Source: Arthrobacter sp. MYb229 (GTDB lineage: Bacteria; Actinomycetota; Actinomycetes; Actinomycetales; Micrococcaceae). From it: DNA of 64,000 bases. This document shows positions 18,251-26,998 of the stretch, piece by piece; position 1 is the first letter of the stretch; every line of letters starts with the position of its first letter. Below the pieces are notes generated by a model, which was not told where the DNA came from, did not search any database, and saw nothing but the letters and a program-made list of their open reading frames with translations. The stretch is taken from contig NZ_PCPS01000004.1 in assembly GCF_002975405.1 (NCBI RefSeq), forward strand, positions 124,001 to 188,000, written 5' to 3'. Position numbers and translations under genes: made by a program.

Positions 18251-19060
18251 ATGTCTGCTGGAACTCCACTGGAGCCTGCACCGCACTCGCAGCTCCCACC
18301 CGCAAAGTCCACTGCCGGCAAGGGGCTGGGAATTGCCGCACTGGTCATTGCCATCGTTGCCCTGACCCTGTGCTGGGTCCCGATCGTGAACAACTTCGCC
18401 GCGGTTCTAGGTTTTGTCGCCCTGATCCTCGGCATCATCTCGCTCGCCATCGCCGCGAAGCGGCGCGGCAGCAAGGGGCTGGGGATCGCCTCTAGCGTGA
18501 TCGCCATCGTTGCCATCGTGCTGGTCTTCGTCACCCAGTCCGCCTACGTCAAGGCCTTGGACGGTGTCTCGGCTGCCATCGATGACGCCGCGGACGGAGA
18601 GGTCGCGGCTCCGGAGAAGGTCATCGAGCAGGCGGCAGATGAGTCTCAGGTGCTCAAGCTGGGTGAGGCGGCCACTATCGGTGAATATTCGGTCAACGTC
18701 AGTTCCGTGAACCTCGAAGCCGACGAGGCCATGGCCAAGGCCAACACATTCAATGAAAAGGCCGAGGGGCAATATGTCCTCGTAGATCTTTCCGTGGTGT
18801 ACAACGGCGAGGAAGAAGGCGACGCCTGGCTTGACCTGTCTCCAGAGCTGGTTGGCTCCGATTCGCGCATCTACAGCACCTCTAGCTCCATGGCCATGGC
18901 TCCGAAACCAGCCATGGATGTGCCTACGCTGACCAAGGGCGGCAAGGGAACCTACCAGGTCGTCTTCGATGTACCGGCCGATGCGCTCGATGACGCGAAG
19001 ATCCGCGTCACCGAAACCCTGTCCTTCGACGACGAAGCGGGACTCTGGGAGACCAAATAG
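18251..19060 (+). CDS. DUF4190/DUF4352 membrane protein
   Basis: A 269-residue protein with a short proline-rich N-terminus, two or three membrane spans (about residues 26-95, containing GLGIAALVIAIVAL and the matching KGLGIASSVIAIVAI repeat typical of DUF4190) and an extracytoplasmic beta-sandwich of DUF4352 type (GEYSVNVSSVNLEA ... GQYVLVDLSVVYNG ... KGTYQVVFDVP). GAGGAAA precedes the ATG. DUF4352 domains occur in many surface proteins and suggest binding, not catalysis. Monocistronic, with a hairpin at its end. Confidence 0.82.
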   Translation: MSAGTPLEPAPHSQLPPAKSTAGKGLGIAALVIAIVALTLCWVPIVNNFAAVLGFVALILGIISLAIAAKRRGSKGLGIASSVIAIVAIVLVFVTQSAYVKALDGVSAAIDDAADGEVAAPEKVIEQAADESQVLKLGEAATIGEYSVNVSSVNLEADEAMAKANTFNEKAEGQYVLVDLSVVYNGEEEGDAWLDLSPELVGSDSRIYSTSSSMAMAPKPAMDVPTLTKGGKGTYQVVFDVPADALDDAKIRVTETLSFDDEAGLWETK

Positions 19061-19091
19061 TCGAACCGCAATAACGAGCTCCAACGCGAAT

Positions 19092-19137
19092 GCACGGGCT
19101 GCGCCGCAAGAAAAGACCATGCGGCGCAGCCCGTGCC
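19092..19137 (+). terminator. Hairpin after DUF4352 gene
   Basis: Perfect 17-bp stem from 19092-19108 pairing with 19120-19136 (GCACGGGCTGCG... / ...CGCAGCCCGTGC), loop 11 nt. No long T-run, but stem strength suggests a transcript end. Confidence 0.75.
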
Positions 19138-19224
19138 TTGTGCGCCGCAAGCCGGTAGGCGCCCCCACGCCGGAGCCATCGAACTCACCGTCGCGCAGAC
19201 CGTGATCGGGAGCCCGTAAGGTAC

Positions 19225-19250
19225 CTTCTCACCTTCTCATATTCTTCTCA
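19225..19250 (+). promoter_or_regulatory. CTTCTCA direct repeats upstream of sensor operon
   Basis: Three exact CTTCTCA heptamers at 19225, 19233 and 19244 (spacings 8 and 11 bp), with a fourth at 19333 inside the small gene and a related CTCTCA near 19266. Short direct repeats upstream of a kinase operon are typical of OmpR-type response-regulator sites. The regulator is not in this window. Confidence 0.4.
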
Positions 19251-19317
19251 TCGACGAATCATAAACCTCTCACCAGTACTTAATTTGTGTCTCACAAGGG
19301 TTTTCTAATGTAGAAGC

Positions 19318-19509
19318 ATGATCCGTCGCATACTTCTCATCCTTGCTGTCCTGGCCGTTCCCGCCGGGCTGGCAAGCGCCAGCCAAGCGCTGGCCGACTC
19401 CGCAAGTCCGCCGACTCCGCACCAGCAGCCGATCGTGGTTCAGCTGGACGTGCGACCGCAAACTGCGCTGCCCAGCGCGCAGCCGGAACGCGGTGGCGAG
19501 GATGGCTGA
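19318..19509 (+). CDS. Small secreted peptide (63 aa)
   Basis: A 63-residue protein with a clear signal peptide (MIRRILLILAVLAVPAGLA, probable cleavage after ASQALA or nearby) and a short polar, proline-rich mature part with no cysteines. TAATGT at 19306-19311 ends 6 nt before the ATG, a leaderless promoter that argues for expression. The stop lies 5 nt beyond the start of the kinase-like gene (8-nt overlap), implying coupled translation. Mature peptide could be an accessory of the sensor or a leader for translation of the next gene. No known family. Confidence 0.55.
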   Translation: MIRRILLILAVLAVPAGLASASQALADSASPPTPHQQPIVVQLDVRPQTALPSAQPERGGEDG

Positions 19510-21028
19510 ATCTGCTGAGCAGCAGGGGTCCACGGTCTCGGCCCGGTTGCGGATTGTCGGCTGGATCGTTCTCACCACGGCGCTGGCCTTGCTCGCGGTG
19601 ACGGTCACCATGCGTTCGATCATTTTCGGGCAGGTCGCCGAGGCGGCCAATGTGGGCATCACCCAGGAGATCGAGGAATTCAGGACCTTCGCCGCCGAGG
19701 GGCTGGATCCGCAGACCGCGCGCCCCTTCGCCTCGATGGACGAACTGCTCGAACGTTATCTCGCCCGGCAGCAGCCCATGGCGGGCGAAGCAATTGTCGG
19801 CCAGGCCAACGGCCGCGTGTTCAGCGCGCACGGCGCCTTGGACCAGACCGGTGTTGTGCTGGCCGCGGATGCGCAGCTGCTGGCTCGGATCCTCGATGAT
19901 TCGCGGACCTCGGCGGTGTATGAAACCAAGTACGGCACCGTGCGCTGGGCCAAGGCGGTAGCCGAGGAAGCCGCTACCGCTAACCGGTCCGGCCCGATGC
20001 AACAAGCCCAGCTGGTCGTCGCACAGTTCACCGCCGGCGCGCAGGAAGAAGCCAACCGGCAGGCGGTGCTCCTGTTCGCGGTGGCCGCCGGAGGGTTGGT
20101 GCTGACCGCGGGGATCGCCTGGCTAGTGGCAGGCCAAATCATGCTCCCGATCCGCACCGTGCGCGAGACCTCTGCTGCCATTACGGCGCATGACCTTTCG
20201 GCCCGCATCCCGGTGTCCGGGCGCGACGATCTGGCGCAGCTGGCCCAGACGCTCAACGCAATGCTCGACCGGGTCGAGTCCTCCCATCTGGCCCAGCGGC
20301 ACTTCATCGCCGAAGCGCGCGAGCATCTCAACGAACCGCAACGTCGGCTCGCGGCGACGCTGCACGAACTGGTCCGTGAAGACCTGCCCGCGGTACAACG
20401 CGCCGACATCGCTTGCGGGGCGCAGGAGCTCATCTCGCAGATGGGCCAAACCCTCGCCGACCTCGACGTACTTGCACACAGCGGCCACCCGGATTTCGTC
20501 AGGCCGCAGCTGGTGGCCGTGGGCGAGGTCACCGCGGATATTGCCGCCGAGGCAGCGCAATCGGACACCTACCTGCAACGGCATTTCCGCATCGAGCAGT
20601 CGGCTGGCGCCGAGGCGTGGCTTGACCCGGAGCGCATCACCGATGCCTTGCGCCAACTGATCCAGAACGCCGTCGCGCACACGGACCACGGGGACACCAT
20701 TCGACTGGGCTCCGCCGCCGATGAACAGTCAGTCAGCTTCTGGGTGGCCAATGACGGCCCGGGCCTGGATTCCGAGGTGGCCCGCGCATTGCTTGATACC
20801 TATCGCAGCGGGGGCACCGGCACTGACCAGGAACCGGGCATGGGCCTTGGGCTGGCCGTGGTCAAGGCGGTAGCCCAAGCGCATCGGGGGACCGCGTGGG
20901 TCGAATCCGGCCCAGGCGCCGGAGCCCGCTTCGGCCTCTCGCTACCGCGACTGGCTTTGGCTCCGGAAGCAGGCTCCGAGGAGAACTTCGCCGAGCGCAT
21001 GGCGAGCACTCTGGGAGCCGAGTCATGA
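19502..21028 (+). CDS. Orphan histidine-kinase-like sensor with altered H-box
   Basis: A 508-residue membrane sensor: span at about residues 16-42, extracytoplasmic domain 43-188, span 189-212, HAMP (LPIRTVRETSAAITAHDLSARIP), dimerisation segment, then an HATPase domain with N-box LIQNAVAHT, G1 NDGPGLDSE and G2 GMGLGLAVVKAVAQAH. The H-box reads FIAEAREHLNEPQ where kinases have F-x-D-A-S-H-E-L-R-T-P: the phosphoacceptor position is Glu274 and the next residue is His275. No response regulator is nearby. Start taken at ATG 19502, overlapping the small peptide gene; a reading from 19343 would cover that gene entirely. It may sense an organic acid moved by the next gene. Confidence 0.8.
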   Translation: MAESAEQQGSTVSARLRIVGWIVLTTALALLAVTVTMRSIIFGQVAEAANVGITQEIEEFRTFAAEGLDPQTARPFASMDELLERYLARQQPMAGEAIVGQANGRVFSAHGALDQTGVVLAADAQLLARILDDSRTSAVYETKYGTVRWAKAVAEEAATANRSGPMQQAQLVVAQFTAGAQEEANRQAVLLFAVAAGGLVLTAGIAWLVAGQIMLPIRTVRETSAAITAHDLSARIPVSGRDDLAQLAQTLNAMLDRVESSHLAQRHFIAEAREHLNEPQRRLAATLHELVREDLPAVQRADIACGAQELISQMGQTLADLDVLAHSGHPDFVRPQLVAVGEVTADIAAEAAQSDTYLQRHFRIEQSAGAEAWLDPERITDALRQLIQNAVAHTDHGDTIRLGSAADEQSVSFWVANDGPGLDSEVARALLDTYRSGGTGTDQEPGMGLGLAVVKAVAQAHRGTAWVESGPGAGARFGLSLPRLALAPEAGSEENFAERMASTLGAES

Positions 21029-22584
21029 GCACGAGGCAACGCACTACGGATACCGGATTCCGCTACAGCACCGACGCACCGCAGCCGGCGGCTGCCGTTG
21101 GACCGGCACAACGCGCCCCGCGGCGGCGCTGGAACCACCGGCGCGCCAGCGGGTTGCTGGCCGCGATGCTGCTCGCCGCCTTTCTGGTCTGGTGCGCCTT
21201 CGGGGCTTTTGGCTCCGCGGCGGGAACGGCGACCGCGCTGCCGTCCCAGGGCGCACTGACCCTGGCGGTCTTCGCCGTCGCGATCTGGCTATGGGTCTTC
21301 TCCCCGGTCGGGGACACCTATGTCGCTCTCGGCGCGGCCTTGGTGCTGGTGCTCATGGGCGTGCTGCCCGAGGACGTCCTCTTCGCCTCGCTGGGTGAAG
21401 ACACCATCTGGCTGCTGTTGGCCGCGTTCGTGATTGCCGCCGGAATCACGGCAACTGGTTTGGCCACCCGCGCCGCCGCCTGGATCGCTGTCGGAGCCCG
21501 CAACCCGAGACAGTTGATGCACCTGACCACCGGTGCACTGGTGGCCACCGCATTCGCGGTGCCTTCCACCTCGGGCCGGGCGGCGCTGGCAATTCCCGTC
21601 TTCATGGCCTTGGCCAAGGTGCTTGCCGCCCGCCCGAGGGTTGTCCTGGCCCTGTCGCTGCTCTTCCCCTCGGTCATCCTGCTTTCTGCGGTCGCCTCGT
21701 ATTTGGGGGCCGGGGCGCATCTGATCACCAGCCAGATCCTCGCCACCTCCGGCTATCAGGACTTCTCATTCGCAGGTTGGCTGCTCTACGGGCTGCCGCT
21801 GGCCTTCGTCTCCTCGCATCTGTGCGCGGAACTGGTGCTATGGCTCTTCACCCGCGGCTCGGATCGCCGCCAAGCGCTGGAGGTGAGCATTGGGCAGCTC
21901 CAAGAGCATTCCCTGGTACCGCTGACCGGACCGCTGAGCGTCGGGCAATCGCGCGCCGCCTTGCTGGTATCCGCGGTGGTGGTGCTCTGGTGCACCGAAC
22001 CATTGCACCACTTGCACCCGGCCGTTGTGGCTCTGCTCGGATCCTTGCTCGTGGCCAGTCCGGGCTTCGGCTCGGTGGGCCTGGCCAAGGCGCTGAAGGC
22101 GGTGCCGTGGTCAATGCTGATCTTCATGGCCGCCACGCTGACCCTGGGCACCGCGCTGGCCCGCACCGGCGCCGCCGACTGGCTGGCACGCCGCGTGCTT
22201 GGACCGGTCGAGGGGCTGGGAGCCGCCGCCCCGTGGGTGTTCACCATCGTGGTGGTGGTCGTATCCGCCGCGGCCCACCTGGTGATCCAGTCCCGTTCGG
22301 CGCGCTCGGCGGTGCTGATTCCGCTGGTCGTTTCGCTTGCCCCGGGTGTGGGGGTGGACGCGGTGGCTATCGCTTTCGCCTCCACTGCCGCCGCAGGTTT
22401 CTGCCACACGCTCACCAGCAGCGCGAAGCCCGTCAACTTGTTTTCCGATATCGAAGGTGTGGACAGCTATCAACCCGCGGACCTGCTGCGGCTCAGCGCG
22501 GTGCTGGGACCGGTCATGGTCGCCCTGATCCTAGTGTTCTCCTTCTGGATCTGGCCGGCCATGGGCCTGCCGCTGTTCACCTGA
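21025..22584 (+). CDS. SLC13/DASS-family anion permease
   Basis: A 519-residue transporter with 11-13 spans. Helix-hairpin signatures SNT-like STSGRAALAIPVFMALAKV and the C-terminal HTLTSSAKPVNLFSDIEGV match the divalent-anion:Na+ symporter group, which carries dicarboxylates or sulfate. The first 45 residues are a cytoplasmic tail. The ATG at 21025 overlaps the sensor stop by 4 nt (ATGA). With glycerate kinase immediately downstream, the substrate may be glycerate or a related carboxylate (inference). Confidence 0.82.
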   Translation: MSTRQRTTDTGFRYSTDAPQPAAAVGPAQRAPRRRWNHRRASGLLAAMLLAAFLVWCAFGAFGSAAGTATALPSQGALTLAVFAVAIWLWVFSPVGDTYVALGAALVLVLMGVLPEDVLFASLGEDTIWLLLAAFVIAAGITATGLATRAAAWIAVGARNPRQLMHLTTGALVATAFAVPSTSGRAALAIPVFMALAKVLAARPRVVLALSLLFPSVILLSAVASYLGAGAHLITSQILATSGYQDFSFAGWLLYGLPLAFVSSHLCAELVLWLFTRGSDRRQALEVSIGQLQEHSLVPLTGPLSVGQSRAALLVSAVVVLWCTEPLHHLHPAVVALLGSLLVASPGFGSVGLAKALKAVPWSMLIFMAATLTLGTALARTGAADWLARRVLGPVEGLGAAAPWVFTIVVVVVSAAAHLVIQSRSARSAVLIPLVVSLAPGVGVDAVAIAFASTAAAGFCHTLTSSAKPVNLFSDIEGVDSYQPADLLRLSAVLGPVMVALILVFSFWIWPAMGLPLFT

Positions 22585-22641
22585 GATCGCTGACCCAACA
22601 ACCATTGCCTACACCTAATCACATTAAAAGGACTCATCCTC

Positions 22642-23868
22642 ATGGTTCACGCATTGCCGCAACGCATCCTGGTTGCCCCCTCCGGATTCAAGGAATCCCT
22701 CGACGCCTCGGCCGTCGCCGCGGCAATCGGCGCCGGCGTGCGCCGCGCCTTGCCCGGGGCAGTGGTCAAGGCCGTCCCGATCGCCGATGGCGGGGAAGGG
22801 ACCGCCGAAACCCTTGCCCGCGCCACCGGCGGCCATCTCGTCCCAGCGGTCGTCACCGGACCGGTAGGGCAAAAGGTCGGCTCTCACTATGCGATGCTCG
22901 GCGGAGAATCCGCCGGCACCGCCGTCGTGGAGATGGCCGCCGCGGCCGGTCTGCGGCTCGTTCCCCGGGCCCAGCGCGACCCGGGAACCACCACCAGCTA
23001 CGGCGTCGGCGAACTGATCGCCGCGGCAATCGACGCGGGCGCGACCAAGGTGCTTGTCGGATGCGGAGATTCCGGAACCTCCGACGGCGGCATGGGGGCG
23101 CTGCAGGCGCTCGGGGCACGGATCCTAGATGGAAAAGGCCGGGAGCTCACCGCCGGAGGAAATCAGCTCGGACGCATCGACCGGCTTGATTTAGCCGGGC
23201 TGCACCCGGCGCTCGCCGCCGGAACCGTGCAGATCACGCTTGCGCTCAATCAGCACAACATCCTGACCGGGCCGCGCGGCGTGGCCCGAGTCTTCGGCCC
23301 GCAAAAGGGCGCGACGCCTCAGCAGGTCGAGGCAATGTCCACTGGTTTTGAGCGCTGGGCCGCGGTGCTGCGCCGCGATGCGCTTGCCTCGGCGCGTGAG
23401 ACCGACTTCGCGACCGCGCCGGGCACCGGGGCCTCGGGAGGGCTGGGCGCCGGACTCGCCGCAGTGGGAGCGGTGCTGCTGCCCCGCTTCGAAGCGATCC
23501 TCGACTCCGGGCTGGCCGGAATCGACCTCGATTCGATGCTGCGCGGAGCGGACCTGGTGATCACCGCCGAGGGCGCCATCGATTTTCAGACGCCTAAGGG
23601 CAAGGTTCCCGCGGAGGTCGCGCGCCGTGCCGGCCTGCAAGGAGTGCCGGTGGTGGCTCTCGCCGGAACGCTGGGGCGCGGCTGCCGCGACGTCCACGAC
23701 ATCGGCATCGATGCGATTGCCTCGATCGTGCCGATCCCGATGACCCTGCAAGAAGCGGTGGATGACGGGGAACGGCTGCTCATCGAGGCCGCCGAGCGCT
23801 TCATGCGCACCATCATCCTCGGCGCCTCGATGGCAGCCAGCAAACTGAGCCCGCACGAGGCCTGGTGA
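22642..23868 (+). CDS. Glycerate kinase
   Basis: A 408-residue member of the GlxK/GarK family, phosphorylating D-glycerate, usually to 2-phosphoglycerate. Family sequence is continuous: VAPSGFKESLDASAVAAAI, PIADGGEGTAETL, GCGDSGTSDGGMGALQALG, VARVFGPQKGATPQQV and GLGAGLAAVGA. It is slightly longer than the usual 375-385 residues because of the tail ETEAWW-like C-terminus. It is 57 bp downstream of the anion permease, and the two make a plausible uptake-and-phosphorylation pair. Confidence 0.9.
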   Translation: MVHALPQRILVAPSGFKESLDASAVAAAIGAGVRRALPGAVVKAVPIADGGEGTAETLARATGGHLVPAVVTGPVGQKVGSHYAMLGGESAGTAVVEMAAAAGLRLVPRAQRDPGTTTSYGVGELIAAAIDAGATKVLVGCGDSGTSDGGMGALQALGARILDGKGRELTAGGNQLGRIDRLDLAGLHPALAAGTVQITLALNQHNILTGPRGVARVFGPQKGATPQQVEAMSTGFERWAAVLRRDALASARETDFATAPGTGASGGLGAGLAAVGAVLLPRFEAILDSGLAGIDLDSMLRGADLVITAEGAIDFQTPKGKVPAEVARRAGLQGVPVVALAGTLGRGCRDVHDIGIDAIASIVPIPMTLQEAVDDGERLLIEAAERFMRTIILGASMAASKLSPHEAW

Positions 23869-23896
23869 GCGGACGCCGGTGAGAGCCAAGGGTGCG

Positions 23897-24451
23897 CTAG
23901 CCGGAGGCGCCAGCCCGGTCGATGTGCAGTTGGACCGCCGCCGCATACTGCTCGACGACCTCGTCGGAATCGAAATCCTCGGCCGCGAAATAGCCTAGGA
24001 CTCGAATGCCCTCGGCCAGGCCCAGCAGCTGGCAGGCCACGGCCGAGGCATGGCGGTGGTCGGCGGTGGTATCTGCGATGGTCCTTGCCAACCCGGCCAG
24101 ATAGGTCTCGCGCAGCTCGCGCTGGGTTACCTCCGGTGTGGGCGATTGCCTGATCCGCGGGACCAGGGTCTCCCATGGATCAACCACCGCGGCATCACGC
24201 CGGTTGAGGATCTGCTGCACCAGCGCCCGGCCCAGGCGTTCGCGGGGCAGGTCCAGGTCTGCCAGCGGAACGGTGATGGTGCTGGCCACGGTGTACAGCT
24301 CGGCCTTGGAACCGAAGAGCTTGATCACCAAGGCGGGGGAGACCTGGGCGGCCTCGGCGATCTCGCGCACGGTAACATCATGAAATCCGCGCTCGCCGAA
24401 CAAGGCCGACGCCGCTTGGCGGATGCGTCCCCGGCCATCGATGGCGCTCAT
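23897..24451 (-). CDS. TetR-family regulator of the adjacent MFS gene
   Basis: A 184-residue repressor. The N-terminal helix-turn-helix (residues about 8-52) reads IRQAASALFGERGFHDVTVREIAEAAQVSPALVIKLFGSKAELY. The C-terminal part is a ligand-binding helical domain. The ATG overlaps the MFS stop by 4 nt (ATGA), so it is cotranscribed with its likely target and would be autoregulated through the dyad at 26427-26443. Confidence 0.87.
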   Translation of the reverse strand: MSAIDGRGRIRQAASALFGERGFHDVTVREIAEAAQVSPALVIKLFGSKAELYTVASTITVPLADLDLPRERLGRALVQQILNRRDAAVVDPWETLVPRIRQSPTPEVTQRELRETYLAGLARTIADTTADHRHASAVACQLLGLAEGIRVLGYFAAEDFDSDEVVEQYAAAVQLHIDRAGASG

Positions 24452-26361
24452 GCTGGCAACTCGATATCCACACGCTCGGTCCGCGCCCGCAGAATGAGCT
24501 TGACCGAAGTGGCGGTGTCACTGTGCGGTGACGCGGCGGTTAAAACGTAGGTTCCCACCGGAGGCAGATCCAAGGTGTAACTCCCGCGCCCGTCGGTGTG
24601 GGTCGCGGCGATGAAGTCGCCGGCTCCGGCACTCAGGCTGACCAGGGCCCCGGTCACGGCCATATTGCCGGTAGCCACCACGCCACTGAGCGAAAGCGTA
24701 TCGTGCAGTTCCACATTGTGCTCCGTGGTTCCGCCGGAGAAGGTCACCAGCTGGGAATTTGGCACCCAGCCTGCGGCGTTGGCGACCACGAGATAGCGTC
24801 CTGGTCCGGGCAGCGCCGCGGTGAAAAGCCCCTCATGGTCGGTGCGCGCCCAGTCACCGGGGACGCCGTCCTGGCGCACAAAGGTCACAATGGCCGGACG
24901 CTGGGTACCGCCGGCAGCGGACATGATGACCCGGCCATGCACCATGGTCTCTTCGACGTTGTTGTCTGCCTTCGGCGTGCGCCCGCCGCTGGGGATGAAC
25001 AAGGCAATGGCGATGCCGATGGCCGCGGCCAGCGCCGCGAGCCAGAACGCCAAATGCAGCGCGTCGATCGAGGGCAGCACGGTGCCGTTGTGCTCGACGA
25101 CCAGCGTGGCGAGGATCAGGCCGGTCAGTGCGCTGGCCACGCTGGTGCCCAGCGAACGGATCAGCGCATTGACCCCGTTGGCCGAGGCGGTTTCGGTAAT
25201 CGGCACCGCGCTCATGATCAGCGTCGGCATCGCGGCGTAGGAGAAGGCGACTCCGACGTTGACCAGGGTTGCCCCGACGATCACCTGCCACACAGCGTCA
25301 TCCAGGAAGACCCGGCCCACGTAGGTGAGGGCCATAATCGCCGCGCCGAAGATCATCGTCGGTTTGCCTCCCCAGCGATTGAGCATCGCGCCGGCAACCG
25401 GGGACAAGAAGACCATGGCCAGCCCCGAAGGCACCATGGCGAGCCCGGCGACCAGCACCGACAAGCCAAAACCATAGCCGGTCTGCGTGGGGATCTGCAG
25501 CTGTTGGGTGGTGATGAGCATGTTGACGAACATCGCCACGCAGAGGAAGAACGAGGCGACGTTGGTCAGAAGCACCGGCCGCTTCACCGCGGTGCGCAGG
25601 TCCACCATCGGCTGGTTGACGCGCAGCTGCAGCGGGATCCAACCGGCAAGCAGCGCGAGTGCCAGAGCAAATAGGCCGAGTGTGAGCGGACTGTTCCAGC
25701 CCCAACTGGCACCCTTGGTGACGGCCAATAGGGCGGCGGTGAGTATTACGGAGAGGACCAGCGCCCCGGAGATGTCGAAGCGGCCGGGGGTGGTGATCGT
25801 CGATTCCTTGACCAGCAGCAGCACGCCTACGAGGAATACCAGGCCCAGGCCTGCGGAAACCCAGAACAGCGATTCCCAGCCATAGGCGTTGTAGAGCAGT
25901 CCGGACATCGGCATGCCCAGCGCCGAGCCGATGCCCAAGGTTGCGCTCATCAGCGCGACGGCCGAGGCCACCTTTTCCTTGGGCAATTCGTCGCGAAGCA
26001 CCGAGATTCCCACCGGGATCAGCGAGGAGGCGAAGCCCTGCATGGCCCGCCCGGCGATCAGTGCGCCAAAGGATCCGCCGAGGGCGGCAACAAGCGAGCC
26101 GAGGGTCATCACGGCCAAAGCGAGCAGCAGCATTTTGCGCTTGCCGTACATGTCGGCCATGCGGGAAATGACCGGGGTGAAAATCGCCGCGCTGAGCAGC
26201 GTGGCGGTGACCAGCCAGGAGGAATCTTCGGCCGAGACGTCGAGGATCACCGGAAAATCAGGCAATAGTGGGACAACGAGGGTCTGCTGGAGCGCTACCA
26301 CCATCCCGCACAAGGCGAGGATGGCGGTGGTCGCCCACGCGGGAACGGAACGTATCGGCAC
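24448..26361 (-). CDS. MFS exporter with carboxypeptidase-regulatory-like tail
   Basis: A 637-residue protein. Residues about 1-460 form a 14-span DHA2-type drug:H+ antiporter (motif A RMADMYGKRKMLL, motif C-like GIGSALGMPMSGLLYNAYGWESLFWV). After LFIPSGGRTPKADNN, two beta-sandwich repeats follow (about 475-555 and 560-637), each with the pattern GRV-x-t-x-DG-x-Y-x-L-P-P-G-Y typical of CarboxypepD_reg/PEGA-like domains. GTG start. Exported substrate unknown. The tail probably lies on one face of the membrane as a binding or assembly domain. Confidence 0.85.
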   Translation of the reverse strand: MPIRSVPAWATTAILALCGMVVALQQTLVVPLLPDFPVILDVSAEDSSWLVTATLLSAAIFTPVISRMADMYGKRKMLLLALAVMTLGSLVAALGGSFGALIAGRAMQGFASSLIPVGISVLRDELPKEKVASAVALMSATLGIGSALGMPMSGLLYNAYGWESLFWVSAGLGLVFLVGVLLLVKESTITTPGRFDISGALVLSVILTAALLAVTKGASWGWNSPLTLGLFALALALLAGWIPLQLRVNQPMVDLRTAVKRPVLLTNVASFFLCVAMFVNMLITTQQLQIPTQTGYGFGLSVLVAGLAMVPSGLAMVFLSPVAGAMLNRWGGKPTMIFGAAIMALTYVGRVFLDDAVWQVIVGATLVNVGVAFSYAAMPTLIMSAVPITETASANGVNALIRSLGTSVASALTGLILATLVVEHNGTVLPSIDALHLAFWLAALAAAIGIAIALFIPSGGRTPKADNNVEETMVHGRVIMSAAGGTQRPAIVTFVRQDGVPGDWARTDHEGLFTAALPGPGRYLVVANAAGWVPNSQLVTFSGGTTEHNVELHDTLSLSGVVATGNMAVTGALVSLSAGAGDFIAATHTDGRGSYTLDLPPVGTYVLTAASPHSDTATSVKLILRARTERVDIELPA

Positions 26362-26426
26362 GACGGTGGCCTTCGGATAATAGATGGCGCAAATGGGGTG
26401 AACGGCTGTTTACCCTCTCTAAGAAC

Positions 26427-26451
26427 ACACGGACATTCGGTGTACTGTCAA
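26427..26451 (-). promoter_or_regulatory. Probable TetR operator and -35 of the MFS-tetR unit
   Basis: On the minus strand a perfect -35 TTGACA (26451-26446) is followed 2 bp later by ACACCGAATGTCCGTGT (26443-26427), an imperfect 17-bp dyad of the form ACACSGAnnnTCSGTGT. The site lies in the spacer where a repressor would block RNA polymerase. A GGTTCCGG/CGGAACC inverted repeat further upstream (26456-26497) may also matter. Confidence 0.5.
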
Positions 26452-26623
26452 GTAGGTTCCGGTGCCGGAGGGGGCGATGAGACCGTCGGAACCGGACTAT
26501 CGGATCCTCAGCGTGCACGGCAGCAGGGCGTTCAGTGCCCTTTCGGTTGCATGGATTCCAGCTAGCAATTGTTGATCCGGAAAAGTTCATCCCGGACAAT
26601 TTTTCAAAAGCGCCAGCGTACTT

Positions 26624-26998
26624 CTACAGAACGTAGCCGGCGATCACTTGGGAGAGGGCGCGAATATCGACTTTGCCCTTGAAATCCAGGCTCACCTTGC
26701 CCAGACCGCTAAACCACAGCTCCAATTCCGCGTCGAGATCAAAGGTTCCGGCCGTTTCGACGGAGAAGGCCTGGATGCGGGAGTAGGGCAGCGAGGTGTA
26801 GTCGCGTTTCTTGCCGGTCAGGCCTTGGACATTGACCGCAACGAGCCGCTTATTGGTGAAGACTACATAGTCGCGTGCACCCTTGAACGCGGCGAGCAGT
26901 TCTTCCCCGGAGACGAGCATGGGAGTTATTTCCGGGGCTACCTCGGCCAGATTCCATGGGCCGAGCTTGAACACCGAGGAGTTATTAAAATCGATCAT
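26624..26998 (-). CDS. Bacterial PH-domain protein
   Basis: A 124-residue soluble protein that is essentially one bacterial pleckstrin-homology domain (bPH_1/PF08000 type): FKGARDYVVFTNKRLVAVNVQGLTGKKRDYTSLPYSRIQAFSVETAGTFDLDAELELW. The TNKRLV strand and S-L-P-Y-S-R-I motif are diagnostic. TAGGAT lies exactly 6 nt before the ATG (minus strand 27010-27005) with no separate ribosome site, so it is probably leaderless. Members form oligomers; function unknown. Confidence 0.85.
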   Translation of the reverse strand: MIDFNNSSVFKLGPWNLAEVAPEITPMLVSGEELLAAFKGARDYVVFTNKRLVAVNVQGLTGKKRDYTSLPYSRIQAFSVETAGTFDLDAELELWFSGLGKVSLDFKGKVDIRALSQVIAGYVL

